Source of the DNA: Nymphaea colorata
Taxonomy: Eukaryota; Streptophyta; Magnoliopsida; Nymphaeales; Nymphaeaceae
Direction of reading: 5' to 3'
Assembly: GCF_008831285.2 (NCBI RefSeq)
Contig: NC_045146.1
Location: 6,150,972-6,214,971 of the forward strand
DNA length: 64,000 nucleotides
A program made the position numbers and the translations under genes. Positions within the stretch are counted from its first letter, which is position 1; the number at the start of each line of letters is the position of its first letter. The notes below the pieces were generated by a model. The model ran no database searches and was not told the origin of the DNA. It saw only the letters and a list, made by a program, of their open reading frames with translations. This document shows, piece after piece, positions 10,698-22,600 of the stretch.

Positions 10698-11398
10698 CTA
10701 AGTAGATGAACTGAACTCTGAACCAGTCCCTGACATAGTTGAGCTCGTTTGTGGTCCCAAAGAAAAGTTTCAGATTTTCCAGATAGAAGGGGCAGGAGGA
10801 GAAATGGCTGGGAGAAGCAAGGAGCCATTTTCAAGCATCGCAACAACCGTGGACATTTTTGGTCTGCTTGATGCATCTTCTTGGACACAGAGCAGCCAAT
10901 ATGGATGCATCTTAATATCTCATTTTTGTCACATGTTCCTTCCAATATTTGATCCACAATTTCCATAGCCTTGTTCTCCATCCAAACTCTCCATGCCTAC
11001 ACCAACATAACATTTTTTGTTATTTACTGTGGAAAGCTGTGACAACAATATGGAGGATAGTTTTTACTGGAGGTGTGGAAGGCCAACAAAGAAAGTAATC
11101 CCTTAAGTAACTTAAGATGCTCCTTGCTTGAAATGGTCTAGACACCAAGTTGTCCAAGATATGGTGTTATATGAACAATAACACCAGTAACAGACAAAAG
11201 TGACCCACTAAATTGCAAAAGCACAAGAACAATGATCGCTACTTACATAATGCAGTAGATTCTCATCCGTCTCTTGTTGAAGAAGAGAGAAATTCTGTTT
11301 CCCACTTATGATTTCCAGCAGCAAAACACCAAAGCTAAAAACATCGATTTTTACTGATACCTTTCCTTCAAGCAGATATTCCGGTGCCATATATCCTC
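10698..11398 (-). pseudogene. Receptor-like kinase (CRK-type) pseudogene, last two exons
   Basis: The upstream exon (11247-11398) follows an acceptor CTGCAG and ends at a GTAAGT donor. It encodes [20 protein letters not shown] and [12 protein letters not shown], which are kinase subdomains VIII-IX of plant cysteine-rich receptor-like kinases. The next exon (10698-10996) is in phase and carries the WRVW, MEIVDQILE and RPKM regions and a Ser/Thr-rich tail ending in TAG, the usual C-terminus. A one-base deletion after IHIG shifts the frame in subdomain XI, and an in-frame TGA follows near APSIWKI. The extracellular DUF26 domains, the membrane segment and the N-lobe were not found between 11.4 and 13 kb. 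The remnant therefore lacks the catalytic core and cannot be an active kinase. Assignment to the CRK subfamily rests on the C-terminal exon pattern and is less certain than assignment to receptor-like kinases. Confidence 0.85.
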
Positions 11399-13703
11399 TG
11401 CAGAAAAAGATAAAACCATTATAGTCAGCTTCGAAACTTTGCTTACTTGTCGAGTGCATGTGCAAGTTCGCTTTGTGGCAGGTGTACTAGGTGCCACTTT
11501 AAAAAGAGGAGACAGGTTATGTAACAAGAATAATTATAATCCATCCTACTTCTTAACTTGTACCTCCTTTAGGGAACTAAATCAAAGCATGTAAACTGTA
11601 AGATATGGTCCATGGAGATCAAATGTTCATGTCAGTTAACTTTAGGCCATTACGGTGGGTATTGTGGATAACTTTGGAATTGGTCTGTAGTTTAAAGAGA
11701 CTTGTTCCTTAATATTGAATAGAAAAAGCTATAATGTGGAAATAAGCACACATGAAATTCTGAACGAAAAGATTATTTTTGTATATATTTGATTCTTACT
11801 ATTACCCTGCACTCTAGTTCACAGTCCTTTTGGGTGTCAATCTGAAGTAAAACTAATTGACAAGTTGTCGTCTGAGATGCCTGCTCTTAGTCAGTTATAG
11901 ACCAGGCCTTGAAACATGGTAACTCAGGTTTATGTTGGAGCTGGAAAAAAGATGGCAACGAGCAGACTTCCATGATGAAGATTAGCCAGCTAACCTACAT
12001 TATGGGGACAAGTATAGCAGCGGCTGGCCTAATCTGTTTGAGGACCAAGCTATTCATTAAAATTGGGCTAGATGGATGGACAAACACTTAGTATCGGTAT
12101 ATGAACTGTCACGACCCAATTTTTGACACCCAATTTTTTTTTTCTTTAATATAAATAATAGCGGAAGCAACATTGAGTCATGACCAAAACATAAAGAAAT
12201 CCGACACTGTTTTATTTCAATAATAAAATACTTGATCCCAAACAAAAATAACCACAAATCCCAAAACCGACGCAGTATCTAGAATGCTCGTCCATCAAAA
12301 GACTAAGGTCGTCCTTCCATGAGCCATAATCTATCAAGAACTACCTGTAGAGATAGAAAGAAGGGTCAGAATTCCTCTGAGTATGAAAAAATCCAGCCAT
12401 GAATGAAACATGGCCAACAAAATAATATTTGATTTTGTAAAACAAATTTATATAAGGCCCATATGAACCACAACCATAAGACTCCAAATCTTAACACATA
12501 TTGCAGTACGTCATATTATAAAAAACAAAACAAGGTGTGCACAACCTCCAAAATTTCGTAGGCTTCCAACTGTGGTTCTGTGGTTCTTTGACAATGTCAT
12601 GATCATCGTGCGAAGCAACAACAGAAATCCCTGTGGGCACAACTCACAGGCAGAACAGAACATGCCTTCACTAGGTAATCCAACAAATCGAGGGTACCTG
12701 CAGTGAAGCCTCCTGAGATATCCCAAATCGCCGCTGCAGCAGCATAGCCCCTCTAGGAATCCGGTTTGAGGGACCAGGACAAGCCTCGCTCCTCAACAGA
12801 AACAGAACAGAACACCGGGCCCTTGTGCTGCCCAATACCCTATGGGTCCTCTAGTACAGACAGAGGAGTGTGCGACAACAGTGAGCTCACGCTCACCACT
12901 ACCTCCCGGGACAAAACCAAACATTGGGCAAAAACACAAGCTTGCACTCTTATAAACCATTGCACACAGTCCATGTTTATTATTTGAATTTCAAATGTGA
13001 TGGTTTCTCATCATTAGACATCGTCTATTACCTCTCACAGAAACCGCCCTTAGGCTCGGTTTCCTAGACAACAAAAATAAGCTATTTTATAACTTGATCT
13101 AATGGCAACAAAACAAAGTCGAGTAAACATGCAACAATACATAGTATCTCACGTCCAGAAATTCAAATAATAATATTGTAATCATTATATAGAAACAAGA
13201 TGTCTCAGAACCCTTTTTCTGAAATTTTAAACAAAACTAAGGGCATTAAAGAGCAAATACAACATAATATTTCGCTTTTTCACTAAAATTGCAAACAATT
13301 TAATAAAAACCCTCATTTGGAAATTTTAAGGACTTAAAGGGTACCATTAGCAATTTCGTAAGAATTCACCGGTTCTTATGGAAAATAACTTTCGTGGACC
13401 CCTTTTTGAAGATGCTTTTAGCAAAAACATTGTGACATGCATATATAAAAATTATAACAGCCTTTCTAAGAATTTTGCTAATAAGGTGGACCATTATTGT
13501 AATTTCCCAAATTTGATATAAATTTGGTTGAACCCTAGCCCTCTTTTCATTTCTTGCTGGTCTTTCTCTCCCCTCACGGGAGCACCTCCCTCTTTGTATA
13601 TTCTACACACAACAAGTTGTTTTAGAAAGAACAACTAAAACAAGAAAGTCCAATAGTTTTATTTAGATAATGCAGAATGTGAAAAATTTTAAAACCATAT
13701 TTG
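11399..13703. other. Intergenic DNA with a TGTCACGACCC-type repeat
   Basis: No gene is seen. TGTCACGACCCAA at 12107 resembles the start of a dispersed plant repeat or LTR, and the following 1.4 kb has the non-coding look of such repeats. I found no matching terminus and no target duplication, so it is left unclassified. Confidence 0.4.
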
Positions 13704-14518
13704 CTGGTTGATTGTCTTGTCCCGACTGATTCATTTTTCTTGTACAGCAGCTGTCAAAGATACTTTTCACAAATAACGTAGAATCTTCGCCAAATGATCA
13801 AACATTAAAATGCTAAGAGTATACGACAGTTCTCCAAAACTACTCTAGTAAAGATATGAGGTACATATGATGATCAATAGAAGAACAAGTTGGAGAACAA
13901 AGAGAAAGACAACTGGTTGATTGTCTTGTCCCGACTGATTCATTCTTCTTGTACAGCAGCTGCCGACGATACTTGTCGTAAATGACGTAGAAACTTGGCC
14001 AAATGATCAAACATTAAAATGCTAAGAGTATACGACAGTTCTCCAAAACTACTCTAGTAAAGATATGAGGTGCATATGATGATCAATAGAAGAACAAGTT
14101 GGAGAACAAAGAGAAAGGCAGCTGGTTGATTGTCTTGTCCCGACTGATTCATTCTTCTTGTACAGCAGCTGTCGACGATACTTTTCGTAAATGACGAAGA
14201 ATCTTGGCCAAATGATCAAACATTAAAATGCTAAGAGTATACGACAGTTCTCCAAAACTACTCTAGTAAAGATATGAGGTACATATGATGATCAATAGAA
14301 AAACAAGTTGGAGAACAAAGAGAAAGGCAGCTGGTTGATTGTCTTGTCCCGACTGATTCATTCTTCTTGTACAACAGCTGTTGACGTAGAATCTTGGCCA
14401 AATGATCAAGCATTAAAATGCTAAGAGTATACGACAGTTCTCCAAAACTACTCTAGTAAAGATATGAGGTACATATGATGATTAATAGAAGAACAAGTTG
14501 GAGAACAAAGAGAAAGGC
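13704..14518. repeat. Tandem array, four copies of a 209-bp unit
   Basis: The unit starts CTGGTTGATTGTCTTGTCCC and ends near GGAGAACAAAGAGAAAG. Copies start at 13704, 13913, 14122 and 14331, giving an exact 209-bp period. The fourth copy is 188 bp because about 21 bp are missing after ACAGCTGT. The copies differ at only a few positions each. No open frame, promoter or known satellite motif was recognised. The array is short and lies in a transposon-rich area. Confidence 0.95.
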
Positions 14519-16169
14519 CTCTAAAAAGAAAATAACAAAGATACAAACAAAAGTATGAAATCCAAAAAATTTAGCACATGATCTCAAAACTATCCAAAAG
14601 ATAGAAAGAATGAATGAAAATCGTAGAGCAATAAGTTGATTATCGAATTTGAAAATTACAAAAAGAAAGACATATCTATAAATGTCAGTGCATTCAAAAC
14701 GATGAGAATAACTCACAATAAACTGTGATATTTGCAGGCAATGAAACAAATGTTCTCAAAAAGTACAGAAATTGACGGGTTAATGATGAAAGAAGAGGGG
14801 ATCATGACTATAGGAGATGAGAAGGTTGAAGGAAGGTGGGAAGAGAGAGACAACATGAAAAATTCAGAGTGAGAAGAGAGTGTCGGGGGCAGGAGAGAAA
14901 GAGTTTTTGGTGAATGCAGTGTGGAGGATGGGGGTGAGGGAAAGTTTTAAGTCTCGCACGAATGAGAGAAGAGAGGACCAAGAAAAGCCAATTTTACAAA
15001 CAAAAGGCCCCTTCTTGGTTCTTGGTTCTTCGTTCTTGAGTAAGCAATTTGGTGCATTGTTTTTGGGGATTTCTCAATTCTAATGAACCAATTGAATCGA
15101 ATTCCAATTTATATGGACGTGAATCACTTGTGCTCAAACTTGGTCTCTTGGGACTTGGCCAAGGACGAACAATCCCCCTTATACACTCTCCGTTTCAGCA
15201 GGGTCTTAAGCTTCTCAAGCTTCGGCGTTACGAGCACAAGCTCCATCTCTCCAATAGCCTCGACGTACGGCCCTGTAACGCCCAACAGCCATCAGCTCCC
15301 ATCGTCCTGCGACCCCTTACACCCCCAACTGCCAAAACAACTATATAAACTCATCGTCTACCCCCCATGTTTTCCGCTTGACGGATGACTTCAACTCACC
15401 CTCAGTGTTTTTCACTCGTCTACGCACCCCAAAACCCATTGCGGCTACGTCCATTGCTTGTCTGCCTCTTCCTTTCGTTCTTGACTCAAACTGCAGCGAC
15501 GTCCATTGCAGCGTTTTCCATTCGACGGAGGACTTTGACGCACCATCGACGTTTTCCACTCATCTACGCACCCCAAAACCAACATCAGTAGGGACCCAGA
15601 GAGCTGCCTTCGCTTTTGGCGTTCCTTCATATATCTCCAGATTTCACCCCTACACATGAAATTATGCTCGCCTCTGTCTCACTCAAGTGAATTGGTTTTG
15701 AGAGCATTCCATCACTTTTTGGCGACTTTCACCTTTCACCCGATTCACCGCCTACCCTTGACGCGCAGTCATTCCAAAGAACACTTGCTGCTTGCCCATT
15801 ACCTTGAGGGTAATAAGGAGCTAAAAAATGATGTGACACGGTATTTGCTACACAACTGCATCATTTTTTCATTTTTGAAACGAGTCGCATTAACATATAC
15901 TAAATCCACCCCTGTATAGCACTCCTGCAAGACTAAAGTACCTTGCCGACATACATTGAATTGCTTTTTGTTTCTTTTAAGCATTCCAATTGGGAATTTT
16001 TCACTCTCATTGTAATTTTTGGCATCATGATATCAAGGCGCATTCTTCCCTTGGATATAATGAACATGTTTCACTGCATCAAAAGCAAGATGTTCTAATT
16101 TTCCAATCTCAAAAGAACAGATTACTTCGTTGGTTTGAAAGGAGATAGTGGATCCTAAATTCACAAGGC
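14519..16169. other. No gene recognised; partial tandem duplication
   Basis: A unit of about 144 bp is partly duplicated (copy 1 from 15369, copy 2 from 15513). Both contain CTACGCACCCCAAAACC. Overlapping open frames here (15049-15388, 15378-15659) are on both strands and show no domain. A TATATAAA at about 15342 is not followed by a recognisable gene. Confidence 0.4.
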
Positions 16170-17960
16170 ATCTGCAATAGGGTTGTCCTCTTTTTTATGT
16201 GAGCCAGCTATACTTCTTTAAACTGACAGATCAAGGAGGTGACAACCTCTTGATATGGTACCAACTTTCATCTTTGACTTGCCATTCTCCATTCACTTGA
16301 TTGATAATATACTGAGTCACCGTAGGCGTGCACCATTTTTACTTGAAAACTCAGCAAAGAACGAAGTCCTTGTATGAGGGCTTCATATTTAGCCATGTTA
16401 TGGGTACATGAAAAGTCGATTTCCAAACAGTATGAGATCATTTCATCTTCCATATTGATAAGTAGAATGTCTATACCTGCTTCCATCACATTTCTAGACC
16501 CGTCAAAGAACATCTTCGAACCGAGACCATTTCTGATCTTAATGGATGTTCATTAGGAAACTTGTCATCCATTCTGATTTATTCATACTAAGAAAAGTCT
16601 ACTAGCTGATTTGTGATTGCTAGTTCTTTGATTGACTTCGGAGACATGTATTCAAGATCATATTGCATCAGCAAAATTTGCCACTTGACAATGCACCCAC
16701 CAAGGTATGGCTGCTTTAAGATATACTGAAGAGGATTTAGCTTGAAAAGTATCTTGACATCACAAGCTAATAAATAATGTCTGAGCTTCTGACACATTCA
16801 AATCAATGCTAGACAAGTTTTTTCCATTTAAGAATATTTCTTTTCATATTGGATAAAAGTTATACTGACATAACACATTGCATGCCCGATGCGACTTCCT
16901 TTCTTGTATTGTGCCAAAAAGCTACTACATGCTGACTTATTTACTATGATGTGAAACAACAATAGTCTAACCAATGTCAGAGGTTTTAGGATTGTGGATT
17001 TAGAAGGTTTTTTTTTATCCTTGATAATGACAGTTGACACTCATAACCCCATTCAAATTTACATCTTTGTCTTAGTAGGTGGTTGAATGGTTTACATCTC
17101 ATCTGACAGACTGAATTCGCCCTTGCAAACTTTGTAGTTCTTTGATATTGGTAAGTGGTGGCATATTGATGATCACTTTAGCTTTGGTAAGATCCATCTC
17201 GATTCCCCTCTTACTGACCATGAAACCCTAAAAGTTTACATGCTTCAACCCCAAACATATATTTTTGAGGATTCAAATGAAGTTTTTAATGTAAGAGTCT
17301 CTCAAACACTTGGGTGAGGGTTTCAATGTGATCTTCTTTTGCTTTAGATTTAATTAATATGTTATCAATATATGCATCTATGATTTTGTGCATTTGGTCA
17401 TGGAAGATAGTAGTCATGGCTCTTTGATAAGTTGTTGCAACATTTTTTAATCCAAACAACATTATCATGTAACAGAAAGTACCCCAAGGTGTGGTAAAAG
17501 TGGTCTTGGGTTGATCCTTAATTGCCAATTTGATTTGGTAGTATCTTGAATATCCATCCATAAAAGAGAATATGACATGGCTGCAGTACTGTCTACCAAT
17601 AAATCAATGTTTGAAAGTGAATAATCGTCTTTCGGCATGACTTTGTTTAGGTCTTGAAAGTTAATGCATAGCCTGACTTTGCCATTTTTCTTGAGGACCA
17701 CCATGATATTAGCTAACCATTCGGGGTAATCGATAGTTGCAAATAAATTTTGCCTTTAGTAGGTCCTCTAATCCTTCTTTTATGGGCACTTCTAGTCAAA
17801 AATCAAGCTGACATAATTTTTGCTTAACTATCTTGCAACTAGGATTTAGGGGCAAATGATGTTCAACCAGCTGGGGGTCTAATCCCGACATATCTTCATA
17901 GGTCCATGCGAAAACTTCTTGGTGACTTATAAGAAAGCCCACCAATTTTTTTTTCCTCTA
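16170..17960 (-). pseudogene. Decayed Ty3/gypsy pol (RT and RNase H)
   Basis: Read on the minus strand, the order is gypsy pol. Around 17830-17930 is the region before RT (EVFAWTYEDMSGLDP). RT begins at 17465-17704 (VLKKNGKVRLCINFQDLNK, CPKDD-like MPKDDYSLSNID) and continues at 17286-17561 (MDGYSRYYQIKLA, FTTPWGTFCYMIMLFGLKN). The active site reads AYIDN where YxDD is expected, so one catalytic Asp is lost. At 16828-17040 and 16588-16797 follow the RNase H connection peptides (LAQYKKGSRIGHA, KLRHYLLACDVK). At 16268-16513 is an RNase H domain (MFFDGSRNVMEAGI, NMAKYEALIQGL). At least four frameshifts or stops separate the pieces. No integrase, LTR or primer site was found, so the element is a truncated fossil. 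Confidence 0.85.
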
Positions 17961-18174
17961 TGGACAAATTGGTGCCAATTTAATGGATTTTAGTATTTTT
18001 ACTGGTTGTAATATTAATTTCTTCAACTGAATCATTAACAAAGGATGAAAGATATTCTTGCTTCTGAGATAATTTTGATAATTCTGACTTGAGTATTATC
18101 ATAGGATATATTTCACCGACTGCTTATTTATATTGTCTCGCTTGATCCTTTTTTTTTCTTTTTTCTGTTCATTA

Positions 18175-18890
18175 TGGTATCAAGGCCAGGTTAGTGCACC
18201 TGAATTGTTTGTTTTCATGGCCAAGGGAGCACAATCACAAGTGGAACCCCCAACGACATGAGTCAGTTGTTTGGAGTACTTGATACCTTCAATCCTGCAC
18301 CTAAGATCACCACAGAACTCTTAAACAGGTTCAACTATTCAACTAATGAGCATACCATGTGTCTTGGTTACTAAGTTCCATGGGAAAGAAAATAGTTTGT
18401 AGTTTTTACTTTCAAGAGACTACGAAAGATGTTTGGGATGCTGCCCGTGATCTCTATACTCGGCAATGCAGTGTCGCCAGGAAGTATCATATCACTCAAG
18501 AGATCAACAATTTAAAGCAAGGAGACATGGCCTTTTGTGAATACGTTGGTCAACACAGAGCTCTTTGGGACGAATGGGAATCTTATACTCCAACAACCAT
18601 TGATGCTGTCACCATGGGGAAAAATAGAGAAAGCGATAAAAATTTTCATATGTAAGCGGGATGGAGACCTAAATACGTGAGACTTTCCAGCCAAGTTCTT
18701 ATGACATCTGAGTTTCCTAAACTTGGTACTATATGTTCTATAATTATGCATGAACAATGGAGGAAGGACATGAACCCTTCAACTAAGGTGGAAAAATTAA
18801 ATCCCAGGCTGCATTGGTTACCAAACAAAATGTTGAAAGTTAATGAAATTTTGTATTATATTGATGCGTGTGGCAAATTCGGTGTCAATT
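18175..18890 (+). pseudogene. Decayed copia 5' end: primer site and gag
   Basis: TGGTATCAAGGCC at 18175-18187 is a copia primer-binding site. The LTR that should precede it is cut off by the gypsy remnant, whose homology reaches at least 17960. A start codon at 18217 opens MAKGAQSQVEPP, then the frame breaks. From about 18360 a copia gag (UBN2-type) follows, with LLSSMGKKIVCSFYFQETTK, DVWDAARDLYTRQ and INNLKQGDMAFCEYV. A further frame (18677-18895) carries FPKLGTICSIIMHEQWRKDM, the later part of gag. Several stops interrupt it. No zinc knuckle, protease or pol follows, so the element ends within gag. Confidence 0.75.
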
Positions 18891-19240
18891 TGTGAATACG
18901 TGGTCACCACTCTGCTTCAAGTTACAGATGTATCATTCTTCTGTTATGAAGGAATGGTTGACGATGCATTCTTTGGATGGAAGCTCCTGGAAAGATCTCT
19001 CTCCACCGCACATCTACAACTCGTTGATTCTCCTTGATTTTTCTTTTGCATTAAGATAAACTGTACATAAATTCTTTGTAACCTGTGTTATGTAATAGAC
19101 CTACAGTTTTTTTCTCTCAACACTCTATTTTTTGCTCTCCTCTGTTTTTCTCTGTTTGTAGAAAATCCATGCGCCTTGCTGCAAGAGCCCCATCACTCTA
19201 TTTCTGAATTGTCTCAACGTTCTGATCCTTCAGTCTCAGA
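18891..19240. other. Spacer between two gag remnants, possibly LTR-derived
   Basis: No coding signal. The T-rich stretch with TTCTTTGTAACCTG and TCTCTCAACACTC resembles the end of a copia LTR, but I could not identify a boundary or a second copy. Confidence 0.3.
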
Positions 19241-20095
19241 ATGGTAGAATCGTCTACAAATACCTCTCAAAATGGCTACAAATCAATTGGTGCTGATGGC
19301 ACCTCTCAAGTAAATTCTGACTTTATCAATCTTTACTTTTTCACCATAATGACAATCCAGGAGCAGTTCTCATCTCTAAGACCCTAACTGAAGATAATTA
19401 TGCCTCTTGGAGTCGTTCAATGACTATGGCATTGGTTGCAAAGAACAAGTATGTTTTTGTAGATGGAACTATTGATCCACCTAATGAATCAAATGCAGAG
19501 TTCATTATTTAGGCTCACTGCAACACCGTGGTTCTCTCATGGATAATAAATTCCTTGTCCTAAGGGATTGCAAACAACATAATGTATGCAACTACAGCCA
19601 GGGATGTTTGGATGAACCTTAAGGAGAGGAACTCAGAATTTGGCAACAAGAAAATATCAAACTCAAATCATCAATCTGTCAACTTATGCAGGAAACAATG
19701 TTGATGGCAACATATACCAAAATGAAATCTCTCTGGGACGAGTTGGCAACATATGAAATCCTTCCCGTGTGCTCTTGTGGTGTGACCTGACAAAGAAGAT
19801 AAGATTATGCAGCTTCTCATGAGACTCAATGAGACTTACAATACTATAAGAGGACAAATATTCCTGCAAGACCCATTGCCTTCAATAAATAAGGTGTACT
19901 CTGTTCTGCTGCAAGAAGAGAAGCAACGAATGGTGAAAATGCAGTTAGTCTCCAATGACAGTATTAGTCTTGCTGATGTTAATATTGAATCCAAGAATTT
20001 TAAGGGCAAAGCAAACAGGAAGCTGCATTTCTAGTGTACTTATTGTCATATAAGTGGTCATATTGGTGATGCTGTTCTTTCTCCATTTGCAAAAA
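19241..20095 (+). pseudogene. Decayed copia gag with zinc-knuckle remnant
   Basis: The start codon at 19241 begins MVESSTNTSQNGYKSIGAD. After a one-base loss near 19340 the frame continues HHNDNPGAVLISKTLTEDNY, ASWSRSMTMALVAKNKYVF and WIINSL, the N-terminal half of plant copia gag. Several stop codons follow. A cleaner part at 19807-20034 encodes IMQLLMRLNETYNTIRGQI and LPSINKVYSVLLQEEKQR. A CCHC knuckle (CTYCHISGH) follows at about 20036, with its last Cys replaced. Pol is absent, and the sequence passes into a GA microsatellite. This gag is of a different copia lineage from the one just upstream. Confidence 0.8.
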
Positions 20096-20173
20096 TTAAC
20101 TGCTCAACAAAATACCAATTTTTGTTTAGAAAAATGGATATCTTTTCAATATGTTCAAATCTGTTCAAGCACG

Positions 20174-20179
<6 letters not shown>

Positions 20180-20212
<33 letters not shown>
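20180..20212. repeat. (GA)n microsatellite
   Basis: About 16 uninterrupted GA units. It creates repetitive SLSLSL or RERERE frames that are not genes. Confidence 0.95.
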
Positions 20213-20214
<2 letters not shown>

Positions 20215-20679
20215 CTCTGATGTCTGCCTCGAGGAGCTAATGCACCAACATCCACAATCGGAAACCCCTAATTCCTCTAGTGTGCGTATAACTAATGATA
20301 AGTTTCGATGAATATGGAAGGTTATTGTAGCCTTCCATTTGCCCGCCAAAATCTCCCGCATCTTCATATTTGGTTGTTGTTGATAACCCTAAGAAATGCC
20401 GACCATTATCTCCCGCGAGACTGACAAGTCCTGTTGAATCCATTTTCATGTTGAGAACACCGATTTCCACGGAACCACACTATTACCCTCTTCCGACCAC
20501 CATCCCCGTCGATGGCTACCTCCCGCTCCCCTGAACGAAATCTGCGGATATGGAATTCCTGCGTCTCTTTTGTTCGACCATACCTCTGTAGCAAAAACGA
20601 GGTCCTCTTTCTGGACGGTCTACCACCATCGGCAACACGTACAATTGTTGTAGTGATATTGAGTAGGGCATTGATGAAC
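20213..20679. other. No gene recognised
   Basis: Open frames on both strands (20406-20777 minus, 20512-20769 plus) overlap without a recognisable domain. The minus frame runs in from the copia linker region to the right and then loses similarity. Confidence 0.4.
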
Positions 20680-22208
20680 TCTCTTTGTGCGCCTAAGAGG
20701 AACGGGACCAATATTCTCATGTCTATTCGTGACGTTTTTACCGTTAGTGATATTTTCATATCTTTTTGAATGGTCACATTATCATTGGGAGAGACATTTG
20801 GTAGAGGGAAATCGTCTATACTCTTATTTATTTTCCCCCTTGAAGCTGATTTTTGAAGTATGGCTGCGTCTCATCAAACTTCACATCAAGTGAGACAAAC
20901 ATTCGTTTAGTAATAGTATCATAGCAACAAAAGCCCTTCTTTGTTGAGAGTTATACACTTAATGGCACGAATCTCAAGTTTATTTCTATGTTTAGGTGAC
21001 TTCCAAACATAGACAGTACACCCAAATTTTTTAAAATGATCGAACGAGTGTGCTCTACCTTTAAGGTCTTCTATGGCATTTGCCATTGAACGGCCTTCAA
21101 GGGGAGGCAGTTTGTAATATAATTAGCAGTGGAAATAGATTCATTCCGAAACCGACTACAAACATGAGTTTGAAAAAGTAAACCACTGGTAAGCACAAAA
21201 GAATTTTTTTCCTCTTTGTCCCGTGTGTGACTTTCCTCTTTGCAATCAGCACAAAATATTTTTTTTCTTTTCACGTGAATCTCCACCGTTTAATGTTCCA
21301 GAATCCTTTTGCTTAGAAATGAGGGCAGCTTGAGACTCGTCGGTCTCATTATTTTTTTGTTGTTGAATTCATGACTTGCCTTTTACACTCTTCACGCATG
21401 ATAATAGAGAATATACCATTTAGTTTAGGGAGATCAGCTGTCAGGAGCAGTTGGCCGCGAAAGGTGTCACAATCAAGTTTGAGGCAGGTCAACGTTTGAA
21501 AATTTTGTCATGTTCTTTATTTTTCTGCTGGGTCACATCATCGGTAGCAATTGGAGTATAAGACTCCCGTAGCTGTTCAAGGTACTGAGTGAAAGGTATA
21601 ACTCCTTGTTTGAGATTGTTGATTTTGGGGATGTTTGATGGGTTGGAATTTTGATTCAAGAACAAAAATTTGAAAATCATAATTCCTCCTCAAAGTGAAA
21701 TGGAATCAAAATTCTAGGTTTCAGTTTCCTAATTCTAAAAACAAAATATCCTGTTTATTTAATAATTATAATTTCTTAAAAAGAGAGCATTTTGATTCTA
21801 AATTTACATTATTCTAGATATATCAAAGACGTTGCATTGCTGGCTAAAAAAGTTCCTTTGCAGGATCCCATGCCTCATTGGCTGTTTCCAAGAAATAAAA
21901 ACTTTTTGGCTATCTTTTTGTCCAAGGAATTTAAATGCCATGAGATCACGGTATGAACATTAGATTCTCATTCTTCAAGTCTGGGATCACCCTGAGGAAG
22001 CTTAACTTTGCTTCTGCTAATATGTCCGAGCTTTGATTTGCTGCTCAAAAACAGCTTTGCAGATTTGGCCCATCCATGTGAGATAATTGAAGCCACTCAA
22101 AGGCACAGTAGTAATCTTAAGTACATGATTCATGCTATCCACCTTGCTAATGTGCTGCTGGTTGGTTGAACTAGAGCTGCTTCCTTGAGGTTGAACTCCA
22201 TCTACCAC
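20680..22208 (-). pseudogene. Decayed copia gag joined to integrase end
   Basis: On the minus strand gag starts at 22208 with MVDGVQPQGSSSSS and VPLSGFNYLTWMGQI. It continues at 21480-21680 (INNLKQGVIPFTQYLEQL) and about 21375-21475 (RGQLLLTADLPKLNGIFSII). A zinc-knuckle-like FCADCKEESHTRD lies near 21240. Directly after it come integrase C-terminal sequences: ISTANYITNCLPLKAVQWQ (about 21080-21150) and GCTVYV, HRNKLE, RAIKCI (about 20900-21040). The linker before RT ends with VPLRRTKRVHQ near 20690. Protease and the integrase core are therefore missing through an internal deletion. Multiple stops and frameshifts are present. Confidence 0.8.
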
Positions 22209-22238
22209 TAATCAAACAACAGCGTAGGCAAAGTAACC

Positions 22239-22253
22239 TGGCTCTGGTACTAT
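22239..22253 (-). other. Degenerate primer-binding site
   Basis: Read on the minus strand it is TAGTACCAGAGCCAG, one base away from the common TGGTATCAGAGCC arrangement at the 5' end of this copia. It lies 30 bp before the gag start. Confidence 0.6.
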
Positions 22254-22587
22254 AAAGAATTCAAGAAATGAAATCACCAGATCTCAACTCACATGCAAAA
22301 GAATCAAGAAGAAGAAGCATATACATGGTTTGGCGTTATGCCTACATCCACGGAAGGAGGAAAACAGTTTGTTAATTCTATTTTCTTGAACTTTACAATT
22401 ACCACCCAATAGATTTATAACAATTATCCTAATGGCTCCAAGACAAGTCAAAAAACGGGAAAAAATCTCCCTATAAGATAAGGGTGATTTCAAGAGAAAC
22501 AAATTTAAACAAATCTCTACCAGCTAGCCCCCAGAATCTTTACTGGATATGTGATAGAGCCAATGCAACTCCTCCCAAATATATCAT
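22254..22587 (-). repeat. 5' LTR (partial) of the decayed copia
   Basis: It contains TCCGTGGATGTAGGCATAACGCC on the minus strand, in the short form GTGGATGTAGGC, a hallmark of many plant copia LTRs, followed by the usual TTGAATTC-type end before the primer site. The far end is interrupted by the CACTA terminus at 22588, so the LTR start is not visible. Confidence 0.6.
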
Positions 22588-22600
22588 CACTACAAAAATA
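22588..22600 (+). repeat. CACTA left terminal inverted repeat
   Basis: CACTACAAAAATA. It matches the right terminus over the first 11 bases. Confidence 0.85.

Noticed and set aside
12107-13614. Solo LTR beginning TGTCACGACCC
   Set aside because: No CA end with a matching target duplication of the preceding TGAAC was found, and there is no second copy in the window.
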